From Paralichthys olivaceus (lineage: Eukaryota > Chordata > Actinopteri > Pleuronectiformes > Paralichthyidae): a stretch of 64,000 nucleotides of DNA. The translations under genes were made by a program, and so were the position numbers. The notes below the pieces were generated by a model that worked only from the letters and a program-made list of their open reading frames with translations, was not told where the DNA came from and made no database searches. Of the stretch, positions 1-14,709 are shown in pieces (position 1 is the stretch's first letter; each line of letters begins with the position of its first letter). The stretch spans positions 637,501-701,500 of the forward strand of contig NC_091097.1 of the NCBI RefSeq assembly GCF_024713975.1, read 5' to 3'.

Positions 1-117
1 GCCAGACACCAGGGGGCGATCCAGAGTTTTCAAACGGAAACAAGGTCAGCAGCGTTTCCGGTCTGGACACCAGGCGTAACCGTAGCAACGGTGATGATTA
101 GTGTGAATACCCATGAG

Positions 118-119
<2 letters not shown>

Positions 120-163
<44 letters not shown>
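120..163. repeat. (GT)n microsatellite
   Basis: A run of about 22 GT dinucleotides in the first intron of the TLCD3-like gene. A second, shorter GT run lies at 273-299, just inside the intron from that gene's first donor, and a third at 449-463 just upstream of its start codon. Confidence 0.9.
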
Positions 164-164
<1 letters not shown>

Positions 165-305
165 CTCTCTCTGTGAGGACCAGGTAACTCAGAGACTCAC
201 TCAGGTCTCAGGTTACAATCAGGTTTAGAGCAGGACATGTTTTATATCAATGAGTGTCCTCATTGGGATAGAAGTGTGTGTGTGTGTGTGTGTGTGTGTT
301 CTTAC

Positions 306-430
306 CGTGTGGACACGACAGCAGCGTCCCCTTCACTCCATCCCATCATGTGTCTCAGGGACAGTCTGGACAACAGGAAGAGTCCAGGAAAAAAGACGAA
401 GCCGGCAGAGACGAGGACAAGGGCCCACAT
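306..430 (-). CDS. tlcd3b: TLC-domain protein, TLCD3/FAM57 family, first coding exon only (partial)
   Basis: This is a single coding exon of 41 codons plus 2 bases. It starts at ATG 430-428 and ends at a donor (GTAAG on the minus strand) at 305. The rest of the gene lies to the left of the window. The peptide begins MWALVLVSAGFVFFPGLFLL and ends in GDAAVVST, which matches the N-terminus of TLCD3A/TLCD3B (FAM57A/B): a first membrane segment with the FFPGLF motif, followed by the 'A.IVSARLVSS' region just past the exon edge. Family members are multi-pass membrane proteins of the TLC fold; TLCD3B has been linked to ceramide synthesis. Whether this is the A or B type is inferred from neighbours (FAM57B shares 16p11.2 with maz, cdipt and taok2 in human) and is not proved by one exon. 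An in-frame stop upstream was not traced. Confidence 0.6.
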
Positions 431-483
431 GGCTCCTGGGTTTACCTGTGTGTGTGTGTGTGTGGATCAGCTGCTGCATTCAG

Positions 484-660
484 AACATGTCTGCAGGAGG
501 GGGAGGAGGAGGAGGAGCAGGAGGAGGAGGAGCATCAGGAGCAGGAGGAGGAGCAGGAGGAGGAGGAGGAGGGGCATCAGGAGGAGGAGGAGGAGGAGCA
601 GGAGGAGGAGGAAGAGGAGGAGGAGCAGGAGGAGGAGGAAGAGGAGGAGGAGCAGGAGCC
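484..660. repeat. GGA/GAG polypurine tract upstream of the TLCD3-like exon
   Basis: About 175 bases of almost pure purine on the plus strand, built of GGAGGA and GGAGCA triplets with near-mirror segments. It starts about 55 bases upstream of the TLCD3-like start codon, so it lies in that gene's 5' leader or promoter. All three plus frames are open here because of composition; none is a credible gene. Such tracts can form triplex (H-DNA) or G-quadruplex structures; that role is inference. Confidence 0.85.
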
Positions 661-704
661 TGTTCATCCTCAGAACCATGTTTTTACTATGGTGTGAAAC
701 AGTG

Positions 705-860
705 ACACCTACAGGTAACATTCATAAACTGTGGATAAAGATGGACGACATGTTAGCTCCCAAAACTGAAGCCGAGACGTCTTCATCTCCCCCTGGTGTC
801 TAACGGCAGTATAAACCCCTCCTCCTCCATGTTAGCAGATGGGACATTCAAACTAAAACT
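705..860. repeat. Dispersed fish repeat, copy 1
   Basis: The segment carries the stretch 'AAACTGTGGATAAAGATGG' and, further on, 'CTCCATGTTAGCAGATGGG'. The second part recurs at 12390-12500 with about 80% identity by eye, and the 'actgtata(t)aaag' start recurs near 48785. I recognise these as pieces of a short repeat common in fish genomes, but I cannot assign the family. No terminal repeats were resolved. Confidence 0.55.
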
Positions 861-3800
861 CGAAGATGTTTCTGTTGTTTCAGCTCGTTCTGACCTCACT
901 GATGTTTGTTCAAGTGTTTCTCATCAGTTTGGTTTGAATATTATTAAAGTTATCGTATAAACTTTGTTATTTGATGATGTAAAAACCAGCAGGGGGCGGG
1001 ACCTCGATACCACGATCACTACGTCATCTCAAGACGTTTGTATCCGACATGTTGGAGCTTAAATCCTGGAGGAAGTGGAGACGTCGTCTTTATCTACAGT
1101 CGATGTTGTTTATCATCAGCAAGTTATTTCTTTATTATTATTTTAATCCAGAGATGAAGAGAAAAGAAGCGAGTGAACACAGAGGACGAATATTATCCAG
1201 TGTCCATTTATTTATTCATCATTCACTACTTTAATTCTAAACATTTTTTTTAAGAAATTCAAGTATTTGTTGGGAACACAAGTCAAAAAAACAAACAAAC
1301 CTTTTTGCTAAAACAAAGACGAAAAACATCAGTTTCATATTTATATTAATAAACACATCAAGTTTCTTTTCATAGAAGAAAACAAGTCTAATGTCTATAG
1401 ATGACCAGCTGTCCGTCTCCAACGTCTAAAACTGACCCGACAGAAGCTGAGAGACTCTGAGCACACTGGTCAGCTGATCTGAGAACAGAGCGCAGGGCGG
1501 GAAAAGACCAAACCGGTCGTCTAGATTAAAAACTGCTCCTAAGCTGGAAGGATCTACGAACACAACAACAACAGAAGAAGAAAAAAATAAGGAAAAAAAA
1601 GCCCAGAGACAAAAGTTTGGTTTAATTTTTCCAGAAACGAGTCTCAAACAAACCGGATGATTAAATTCATGATCTGATCTCGAGTGTTAGCGATTCCTTC
1701 GTCCCGTCACTTTGTTTATAAACAAGAATTGATCGTCATAATATTCGATTTGTGATTTTCAGGTACTTTTCTAAAATTATTATTATTTATCTAAAATTCT
1801 GCAGATACATTTTCTCTGCTTCTGTTTCCATCAAGTTTCTTCAGAGAGACATTTTGTTTTATTCACGTCTTAATCTGCAGCTTCGTTATTAAATTATTGT
1901 AAATGTGAGTCGACTGAGAATCAACTGTAACTGATCCTATTCAATGTTATTGGACTTGTTATAAAAAATCCATGATTTCAGTATCTTTGAGCTGCAGCTT
2001 TGGTTAAAACTTCGATTCACCACATCTGAGGATCTATTTACAAGATTCTGACTAAACTACGATGAACGATACACGAGTCGTGAGATTCGTCACCTCGGAT
2101 TCATCATTTCTGCACAAACATTAAGTCAGTAAAAGATAGTGGAGTGTTAAAACAGAATAAATAAATCATGATTCAAAAATCAATTAGTAAAAAAAAAAGG
2201 ATCAGAATTGTTTTGTTTTTTTAAATCTGGCACCAATAACGTCACTGACGCGTTTATTTGCAGCAACATTTCAATCGTATCGTGAATCAAAAACATTCCT
2301 GCATCAAACCATCGTGAGCGAACGACTCAGTAACAGAACGTTTCTGGAAAAATTCCTCAAAACGTTCTCGACTCTGGACTCGATAAAAAGTCTAATTAGA
2401 TCACAACAAACAGAAAAACTGAAAACTTCTAATAAAATCACTCGCTAAAGATGAATTAAATAAAAATTACCACAAAATGTACGTTTCCGTCTTCGACAAA
2501 CTCAACCATTGCACAGCATTCAAGCCCAAACGCTCTCCGCCGATAAATATACACATGCAGATTTACAAGTCGTCTCGTGTTTTCAGAGATGTTCCTGTGG
2601 AGGAGCTGAGGTTTCAGGGTTCAACATCTGGAGACCGCAGGGGCCGACGAGGACGCGTGGGGAGGAGGCCCTCGGGAGCCCCGCCTGCTGGAGGTTCAGG
2701 GTATGTACAACAACAAAAAAAATCCAATTCAGATGAAGTTCCTCGAAACTCGCTGCAGGAACCGAGGAGCCACAGGAACTGGAGCAGGAACTAAAGGTTC
2801 CTTCACGTCTCAGCTGGTCGGAAGACAATGAACCAAAGATTTAAACAAAGAGCGGACGAGATGAACCGCTGGCGTTTCCGTGTCGACAGCGTCGGGCACC
2901 TTTGGCACGAGTCGACCCATTTGTTTAAGTTCCTGAGATCCTGAAAAGGCTCCTGGCAAAGTTCCTGCAGTCAAAGAGCCCAAACGTCCCGGGGGCCACA
3001 TGGAGCCAGCTGATGGTTTCACACGTTTCCTGTTTTAACTCAATCTGACGTATTTGATCTTTTCCTTCATGACATCACTGTTGGTTTTCATGAACGTTCA
3101 GAGGCGTGAATGTGCTGCAGCTGTTTCAGTCCTAACGTTTTTCACTGGTGACGAAAACAAATCATGAAAAGTTGTCGACTGAGAAGCTTCAGCATCGAAC
3201 TGCAGCCGAGTGTCACGTCTCTGAAAGTTCATTTTCAATCAGAGAAACCAAAGAGCTGGAAAAACAACAGGTCGTCGCTCTGGTGGAAATGATCTGAATC
3301 AGATAAATATTAAGGAAAATCAAAGCCCCTCAGATAACAGCGTTCTAACATCTGATCCCGTTCATCACTGATCCTCGTGGTGCGTCCTCACGCGTCACAG
3401 CTGACGACGGACACCTGAGCCTGAAACTGAACAGGAAGTGAAACGAAAACCAAAGAAAAAGAAAAACAGCAGCATTTCTCCGACAATGTCCTTCTCTCAA
3501 AACCTCACCATTCTGAGGAGCGGGGCGAGAGACGGGAGCGAGCACGAGGTAAAGAATCCAGAGGAATGGCGGCAAACACGTGATGGGAGGGGTCACTCTG
3601 TAGATATGCACAAAATCCCACATGCAGCCGCGTGCAGCCGCGTGCGGCCGCGTGCAGCCCCGCGGCCCTCAGCCTTCAGTTTGTGTTCCTCCGGGGTTTG
3701 AGGTAACCGAGGGCGAGCGGGTGGAGACTCACTCTCTTCAACAGACACTCAATAAATTAAGAAATTTACACAAAAAGAGAAATCATCTTTCTCTCCGCTG

Positions 3801-4770
3801 GTGGTCAGCAGGAAACGTAACGTTGGTGAGTTCACGTGTTGGTGAGTTCACGTGTTGGTGAGTTCACGTGTTGGTGAGTTCACGTGTTGGTGAGTTCACG
3901 TGTTGGTGAGTTCACGTGTTGGTGAGTTCACGTGTTGGTGAGTTCACGTGTGGGTGATTCCATAATACATGCTGAGGTGAGAAGAAACTGAAGCCAAACA
4001 TCTGTAGTTTTGGCGAAACACAGTTTGAGACGATTGAAACACTGACAGACAAATTTCAAAATAAAGGTTTTCTGGAAAAGAAAACTGGGGAATGAGTTCC
4101 TGTTTCCTACGCGTGTGTGTGACACGAATAAACTCTTATTTCTCTTTGCTGAATGTGTCTCAAGAAAAACAATAAAAGAAAAATCTGGAACTGTGGTTAG
4201 AACCTGCTACATCCGTTAAATTGCATCGTTACCGCTGTGGACGCACGACGGCTCCGAGCGGAGAAAACACAGTGAGTGATGTGTTCAAATGCAGTGAAAC
4301 AAAAGGTGACGGGTGGATGATGGGCGATGTCGTCCTCGTGACGAGTCGGTTCGGCTCCGATTATTCAGTTTCCTGTGTGGTTTTCAAACTGTACTGCACG
4401 GGGCTGGAATGACTTCAAAAAAAATAAAATCAAAATCAACTAAGCAACAATCTACCAAACAATTAAAATCCTTATTCCTAACGAACAGTACCGAGGTTCA
4501 CGTCTCTTCCTCTTTCTTATTCCTCCGAAACATTTCAGCAGCATTTTTTAAAAATCGGAAACAGCTCGAGCGCTAAAAGAGTTCAACACTGGATTTCAAA
4601 TTCAGGGAAAAAATAATGGAGGATTTTCCGGAGGTGGTTCGGCCGTTTTCTCCTCCACAAATATTTTTTTAAAAAGAGGGGGTGGAGGGTGGGGGGAGGG
4701 GACTCTTCGACGCTGCTGATGGAATCTTTTCTCAAACTGCCGTCGCCCCCGAAGCCGAAGAGGAGGACGC
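861..4770. other. Spacer and probable nlk 3' untranslated region
   Basis: No credible coding exon was found on either strand. Open frames here are under 110 codons and unlike known proteins. The right part is probably the 3' UTR of nlk (stop at 4771-4773); a minus-strand AATAAA exists near 2243 and another near 1205, but which one is used cannot be told. A 16-bp tandem array lies at 3826-3955. The segment 3640-3700 is GC-rich with a short CCGCGTGCAG repeat. Confidence 0.5.
3826..3955. repeat. 16-bp tandem repeat, about 8 units, each with a CACGTG E-box
   Basis: The unit is GTGTTGGTGAGTTCAC. Each junction between units creates the palindrome CACGTG, so the array holds about seven to eight E-boxes spaced exactly 16 bases apart. 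It lies about 800 bases beyond the nlk stop codon. The repeat is seen directly; any binding by bHLH-zip factors (USF, MYC/MAX, TFE) is inference. Confidence 0.9.
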
Positions 4771-9604
<4,834 letters not shown>

Positions 9605-10620
9605 CCTCCGCTCCCACCGAAACAGTCCACTTCGTCTGGGCGGCACCAAGCTGCTGCTGCGCGGCTACGCTCGGAGGAAACGCGGCCCTTCAGTCAGCAT
9701 GACCCGGTACCATCCTGTGAGAGGACACGACGAGTTAACACCGGGGAAGTTCACAGCTGAGCCCGGTGCCGAGACGGACACGAGTGGGACCGGCGGCTGC
9801 AGCCGGACCGGGGCTCCACTGTCCGGGACAAACACGTTAAAAGACCCCGACCACCCCCCAGATCCGTCCACTGTGACCCGGGCTGAGTTACCTCAGCTCA
9901 CCTGGTTAGTTAGCGGAGCTGCTCGTTAACTCGAACAGCGGCTAACCACCGTCAGCTCCACAATACCGAGAGAAGCAGACACTAAACCCGCCGGAGAGCT
10001 CGGACAGCCCGGCTGCAGAGAACCAGAGCCCCGAGGAGAAGACGTCACGGGGGCTAAATGTTGAGATTGTTCTTATTCAGGAAACTCGGGTTAGCTCGCT
10101 GCTAACCAGCTGTTCCAGCTAACGGGTTACCGCTGACCCACATACACACAGGCGCTGTTCACGGTGACCCACATCCTCCACGCCGAACCCCCGAGCACAC
10201 GTTCGTGTCAAACACTTACAAACCCACGCAGATCCACCAGCGACGGTTCCGAAGGGAAGCAGCCCGAAATGAGACGCCCGTCGCCGGAGCTCCTGCCCCC
10301 GGCTCCTGGAGCTAACCGGATCGTTAGCTAGCAGCTAGCTGGCCATCGCGTCGCTAACCCGCCGCAGCAGCGTCACACAAAGACGGTGACCGGAGGTGGA
10401 ATGGACGGGTCGTCCACCGGGTCCGTTTAAATTCGACGTTAATCCAGAGGAGGCGGATTTGCGGCGGCTCTTCCAGCAGCAGGCGGCTGCAGCTAGCGGG
10501 TTAGCCGGTGGAGGAGGAGCTGCTGAGCCGGGTGGGGGAGGGTCGAGGCTCCGCTGTAAACAAAGCTAACTGTCGCTAGCTGCTGCTGCTGCGGCCCCCA
10601 GGAGCCACGAGCTCCGCTGC
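9605..10620 (-). promoter_or_regulatory. nlk1: nlk CpG-rich promoter and inferred noncoding first exon
   Basis: GC- and CpG-rich sequence upstream of nlk. A strong minus-strand donor (GTAAGTG, first base 10219) pairs plausibly with an acceptor CCTCTCACAG ending at 9715, so the leader probably consists of an exon ending at 10220 and an exon beginning at 9714 that also holds the start codon. Two short upstream reading frames occur in the leader: ATG 9713 (7 codons) and ATG 9700 (11 codons, ending at 9665). The splice pair is inferred and not tested. Confidence 0.5.
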
Positions 10621-11039
10621 TCCAGCCCAGAGAGACAGAGGGGCCCCGGGCCCCGACTTCATTTAACCACCCCGAGAGTTTTCAGCAGGGCAGGATTATA
10701 CCCGGGCCCCCAGGGGCCCCACAGCCCCAGGGGCCCCCTCTGATTAGTTTTCCCTCAGTTACTCTGAGAAGCTTCAGGCTGGAGCTGCACACGAGCATTT
10801 CAATGAATCACAGTCTGAAGCTCAGGGAGAGGAACATGAAGATGTTCAGAGAACAGAGAGGATTCAATCCTTCATGAGCAACAATCAGCTGGAACTCTAA
10901 ATGACATTCACGTGTTTCATGAGGATTCACATACATGTCGATAAGAAACTAATGGTCACCAATAGTGGTGGTATTCAGGTTGTACTGTTTATATTCTTTA
11001 ATTTAAATCCTAACTTATTACTTTTATTCACCTCTATTG

Positions 11040-11112
11040 TTTGAAAGTCCTCTTGCAACTCTACAGTTTCCCCCATCGTGGGACTAATATAGGATCAACT
11101 TGATATAAAGGG
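11040..11112 (+). mobile_element. Possible LINE 3' tail fragment
   Basis: The stretch 'tttcccccatcgtgggactaatataggat' resembles the 3' tails of L2-type fish LINEs (typically ...cccccattgtgggactaataaagg...). Only the tail is present and no reverse-transcriptase frame is seen. Family assignment is from memory of the consensus and needs a library search. Confidence 0.4.
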
Positions 11113-12389
11113 TTACCATCGTTCTGAGCTGGACTCCTGATGCGGAGCTGGACCAGTTTGAGATCTGGTTTTAAGTCGGAAAGCAGGAACCTGTGAATTT
11201 ATCAGGATTAATCAATAAGTCAGTTCTGTCATCAGTTAATGAGCCAATCACTTCAGCTGTAGAGAGACGACATGTAGAGGTGGTTGTTTCTTATTACTTT
11301 GAATTCATTATCAGTGTGGTGGCTGCTCACTTCTAATTTATCCACAAAGAACAAAAGCACTGTTATCATGAAGAAGTGTAAGAGACAAAGAAGAGCGATG
11401 GAGGACGGATCCTTCTCCTCCAGGACGGAGAGAAATCTCAGGTTTTCAATGTAAATCTTTTAATCTGAAAAGTAACTAGATACTGAAGCTGTTGCTCAGT
11501 TACTGTGAATGTAACAGAGTGAACGTTTAAAATACTTCAAAGTTAAGTTCTGCTTCACGTCTCTGGTTACTTTCCACGGACATGGATAAAGTGCACAAAC
11601 ACTCAGACACCCATGAAGATCATTTCATTGTAAATCCACACATGCATTTTACTGCCTTTGACTACAGGAGTAAGGAGGCGCTATGCACTATGCATCAAAT
11701 ACAATCAATATGCACGGCCACGGAAAACGTGTCACCAAGGTAGCTACAAATAACATGTTACTTAACCTGTTCAAGAATTACAAATCAGCATAGGAACAAA
11801 GATCATATGAAGCAGAGGTTACACACATTCAGTGTTCATGAGGATTATTCACAAACGTCGAGGAGTTCGCCTTCATCGGCTCTAGAAAAGTGTTTGTGCA
11901 CGACGTCGCTCCTGAAACTCGCTGCTCTGGCGAACTGGAGACGTTTTTAGTAATAAATTAGAGGAGAAGTCAAGTTGTGGAGGTGTTAAGGTCGATTCCC
12001 TCATCACAACCAAACACTGATTTCATGGAATATAAAAAATGTAAAAACAGCAAACAACTTTACAAAAGCATGACGGGCTGCGCAGGTAAAAACCAAAACG
12101 ATGACATGATGACGAATAGAAATAGTAAACAGCGAAGCAAAGTGAACAAAAATACACATTTCTCCTCGTTTTGTCCTCTGATCCACGATCTGTTCTCGTC
12201 TGGGTTCAGGATCTGATGTCTGCAGTTCAGTAGCACGTGTTGGAGGCAGGACGATGGAACACGACTGAGCTGTCGCGTCTCGATGAAACCGGCGTGAGTC
12301 GTCCCCCGTTGGTCAGTGGACGAACAATCTGCAATGAGGAAATAAAAAGTTCTATTTTCTGTGTGAGTGACACAGAAAATAGAACTAAG

Positions 12390-12500
12390 CTAAATAACTA
12401 CATCCCCCTGGTGGCTGACTGCAGTATAGCTCAGAAACCCTGCGTCCTCCATGTTAGCAGATGGGACATTGTTCAAAGTCAAAACTCAAAGTAGACGTTA
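12390..12500. repeat. Dispersed fish repeat, copy 2
   Basis: Shares 'CTCCATGTTAGCAGATGGG' and the flanking 'cccctggtg..t..cggcagtata' with copy 1 at 775-850. It lies just downstream of the maz stop codon, so it is probably transcribed as part of the maz 3' UTR. Confidence 0.55.
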
Positions 12501-12639
12501 AATAAAAGTTTGTCGTTGAATGTTTCTCACCTGGTTCGGTGGCTGCAGTTCCAGTTCTCTCCTCTATGTGTCCTCATTTCCCTGCCTCCATCCATCCCAC
12601 CCCCAGCTCCCCCCCCACCCCCCCAGCCCTCGCAGCGTG

Positions 12640-12972
12640 CTAGCTGTGAGGCTGAGGGGCGATACTGGAGCAGTCAGTTACCAGCAGTCCCACTGTGCTC
12701 GCAGCACTGGTCACAGTGACCGCCACACTGGTGGTGCCCACGGGGCCCGAGCTGGTCGGGTCAGTGCCGTGGTCGCCCTGGTTGGCGTGAGTGCCCATGT
12801 GACCCTGGAGTTGCGTGGTGGTCTTGCACTGCACGCCGCACAGCTGGCAGAGCAGCACCCCGCCGGCCCCCGTCCCACCGAACCCCCCCCGCGCCCCGCC
12901 GCTCTCCTTCCACTCCTGACCGTGGTGCTTCTGAGCGTGGACACGCAGGTAGGTGAGGGTGGTGAAGCCTGG

Positions 12973-13024
<52 letters not shown>

Positions 13025-14670
13025 GTTTTTTAGATCCCAGATCTTTATCGTACATTTTTTGGTGAATTTATGATTTTTCTCATTTTGGGGTCGATTAAAG
13101 ATTTATTTTGAAAATCCACCAGCAACTCGTCATGCCTTCCAGCTTGGTCACATGACTCAACAGTGGTTAAATAAACTGTGATCCGGACGGTGAGAACGGA
13201 GACTCACTGCGGTTGCACAGGTGACAGGCGTGATGCTGCGACTGGTTGTGGACCCTCATGTGGTCGGTGATGTAGGCGGCCGACAGCAGCTTCCCACAGA
13301 TGTGACACGGCACCTTCTCCTCGTGACGGATCAGATGAGCCCGGAGACGATCCCGCGTAGCAAACGCTGATGTGCACGTCTGTGGGAAACAAAGAGACAC
13401 CTGCATGGTTATGCACACGCACACACACACACACACACACTGAAGAGTGGTGACAATGTTACCGTGCACTTGAAGGGTCTCTCTGTGGAGTGAACCTGTC
13501 GAACGTGACTGTTGAGGTGGTCCGGTCTGAAAACACACAAAACAACAACAACACAAAGAGTCATTAACAACAAGGCTTCATGTCCAGTCACAGTTTTACC
13601 ACCTGTTGTAATTCATGTTCATTTAACAGCCTGTGAATCAGCTTCTCGTTCCAAATCCTGAGAATCTGACACATTCAGTCGTGACGGGTTTGTTTTAAAT
13701 TGATTTTTATTGGAAGTCAATCATCAGAGCATCTTTGTTTCAACACTCATCACCATGGTTACGTCTGACAGTTTTCCAGCCTTGTGTGAACGCTGCTGAT
13801 CTCCTTTTAGTTTTAAAAGTATTGTTTATCTTTTGTAACAATTAAGTCTTCAAAATTAAACTTATAACCCTTTAAAACTTTATCACCACATCCTTCACTT
13901 TGGGAAGCACAGGTGTGAAACACAGTTTTACCTGGAGAAGGCCTTGGCGCAGTGTGGACAGATGTAAGGTTTCTCCACGCCACCTTGATGCGAGCGCACG
14001 TGATAACTCATGCGGTCTTTCCTCTTGAAGCGCTGCTGGCAGATGGGGCAGGAGTAGGGTTTCTCGTCAGAGTGCGACAGGCGGTGACGGTTCAGGTGGT
14101 AGACGTCTCTGAAGGCCTTTCCACAGGCCTCGCACGCGTGGTTCTTCCTCACCTGGTTGGTGCTGGGATTGGGATTAGGATTCTGTGGATGAGACGCAGA
14201 GACACGACACGGCTGCTTCATGAGATGATTGAGAGAAGACAGATCGAAGTAAAACTAGTTTAACTAAACTGCATGATAACAAATGTGTCTGAACAGGGTT
14301 TCTGCAGGTTTCAACTTCAATTTTAGACCTTTGAAGAACATAATGATCGGATCTTAGGAATATTTAATAAACGTATTTTAGAGTGAGTATCTAATGTGAG
14401 AACCTTTTTATGTCCTAAAGTTCAAATGATTATTAGACGTTTTAAGACTCCACAGAAACCCTGTTCAACATATTTGAAGCTGTTTGCAATAAGATTTTTC
14501 TGTTTTTAGATAAAAAACTTTAACAAATCATCTGAATTAAACCTGATGAAGAAGAGGGATCGGTACTGAGCATGATGTCACCAAAACAAGTCTGTCGTCA
14601 AATTTTAAGGGAAGGAGGAGGAGGGCAGACGTGGTGGCGGCAACAAGTCCAAGAAAACAACACACACCAG

Positions 14671-14709
<39 letters not shown>

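Larger units (their letters stand above)
10621..12639. other. Spacer between nlk and maz; probable maz 3' UTR on the right
   Basis: No coding exon was recognised. It contains a LINE-tail-like sequence near 11040-11110 and a dispersed repeat copy at 12390-12500. The maz 3' UTR begins at 12639 and runs leftward; no close minus-strand AATAAA was seen, so its end is unknown. Sequence around 11630-11780 is ordinary and unique-looking. Confidence 0.5.

Noticed and set aside
237-803. Overlapping plus-strand frames with poly-Arg, poly-Gly or poly-Glu
   Set aside because: All three arise from the GGA/GAG tract and GT repeats.
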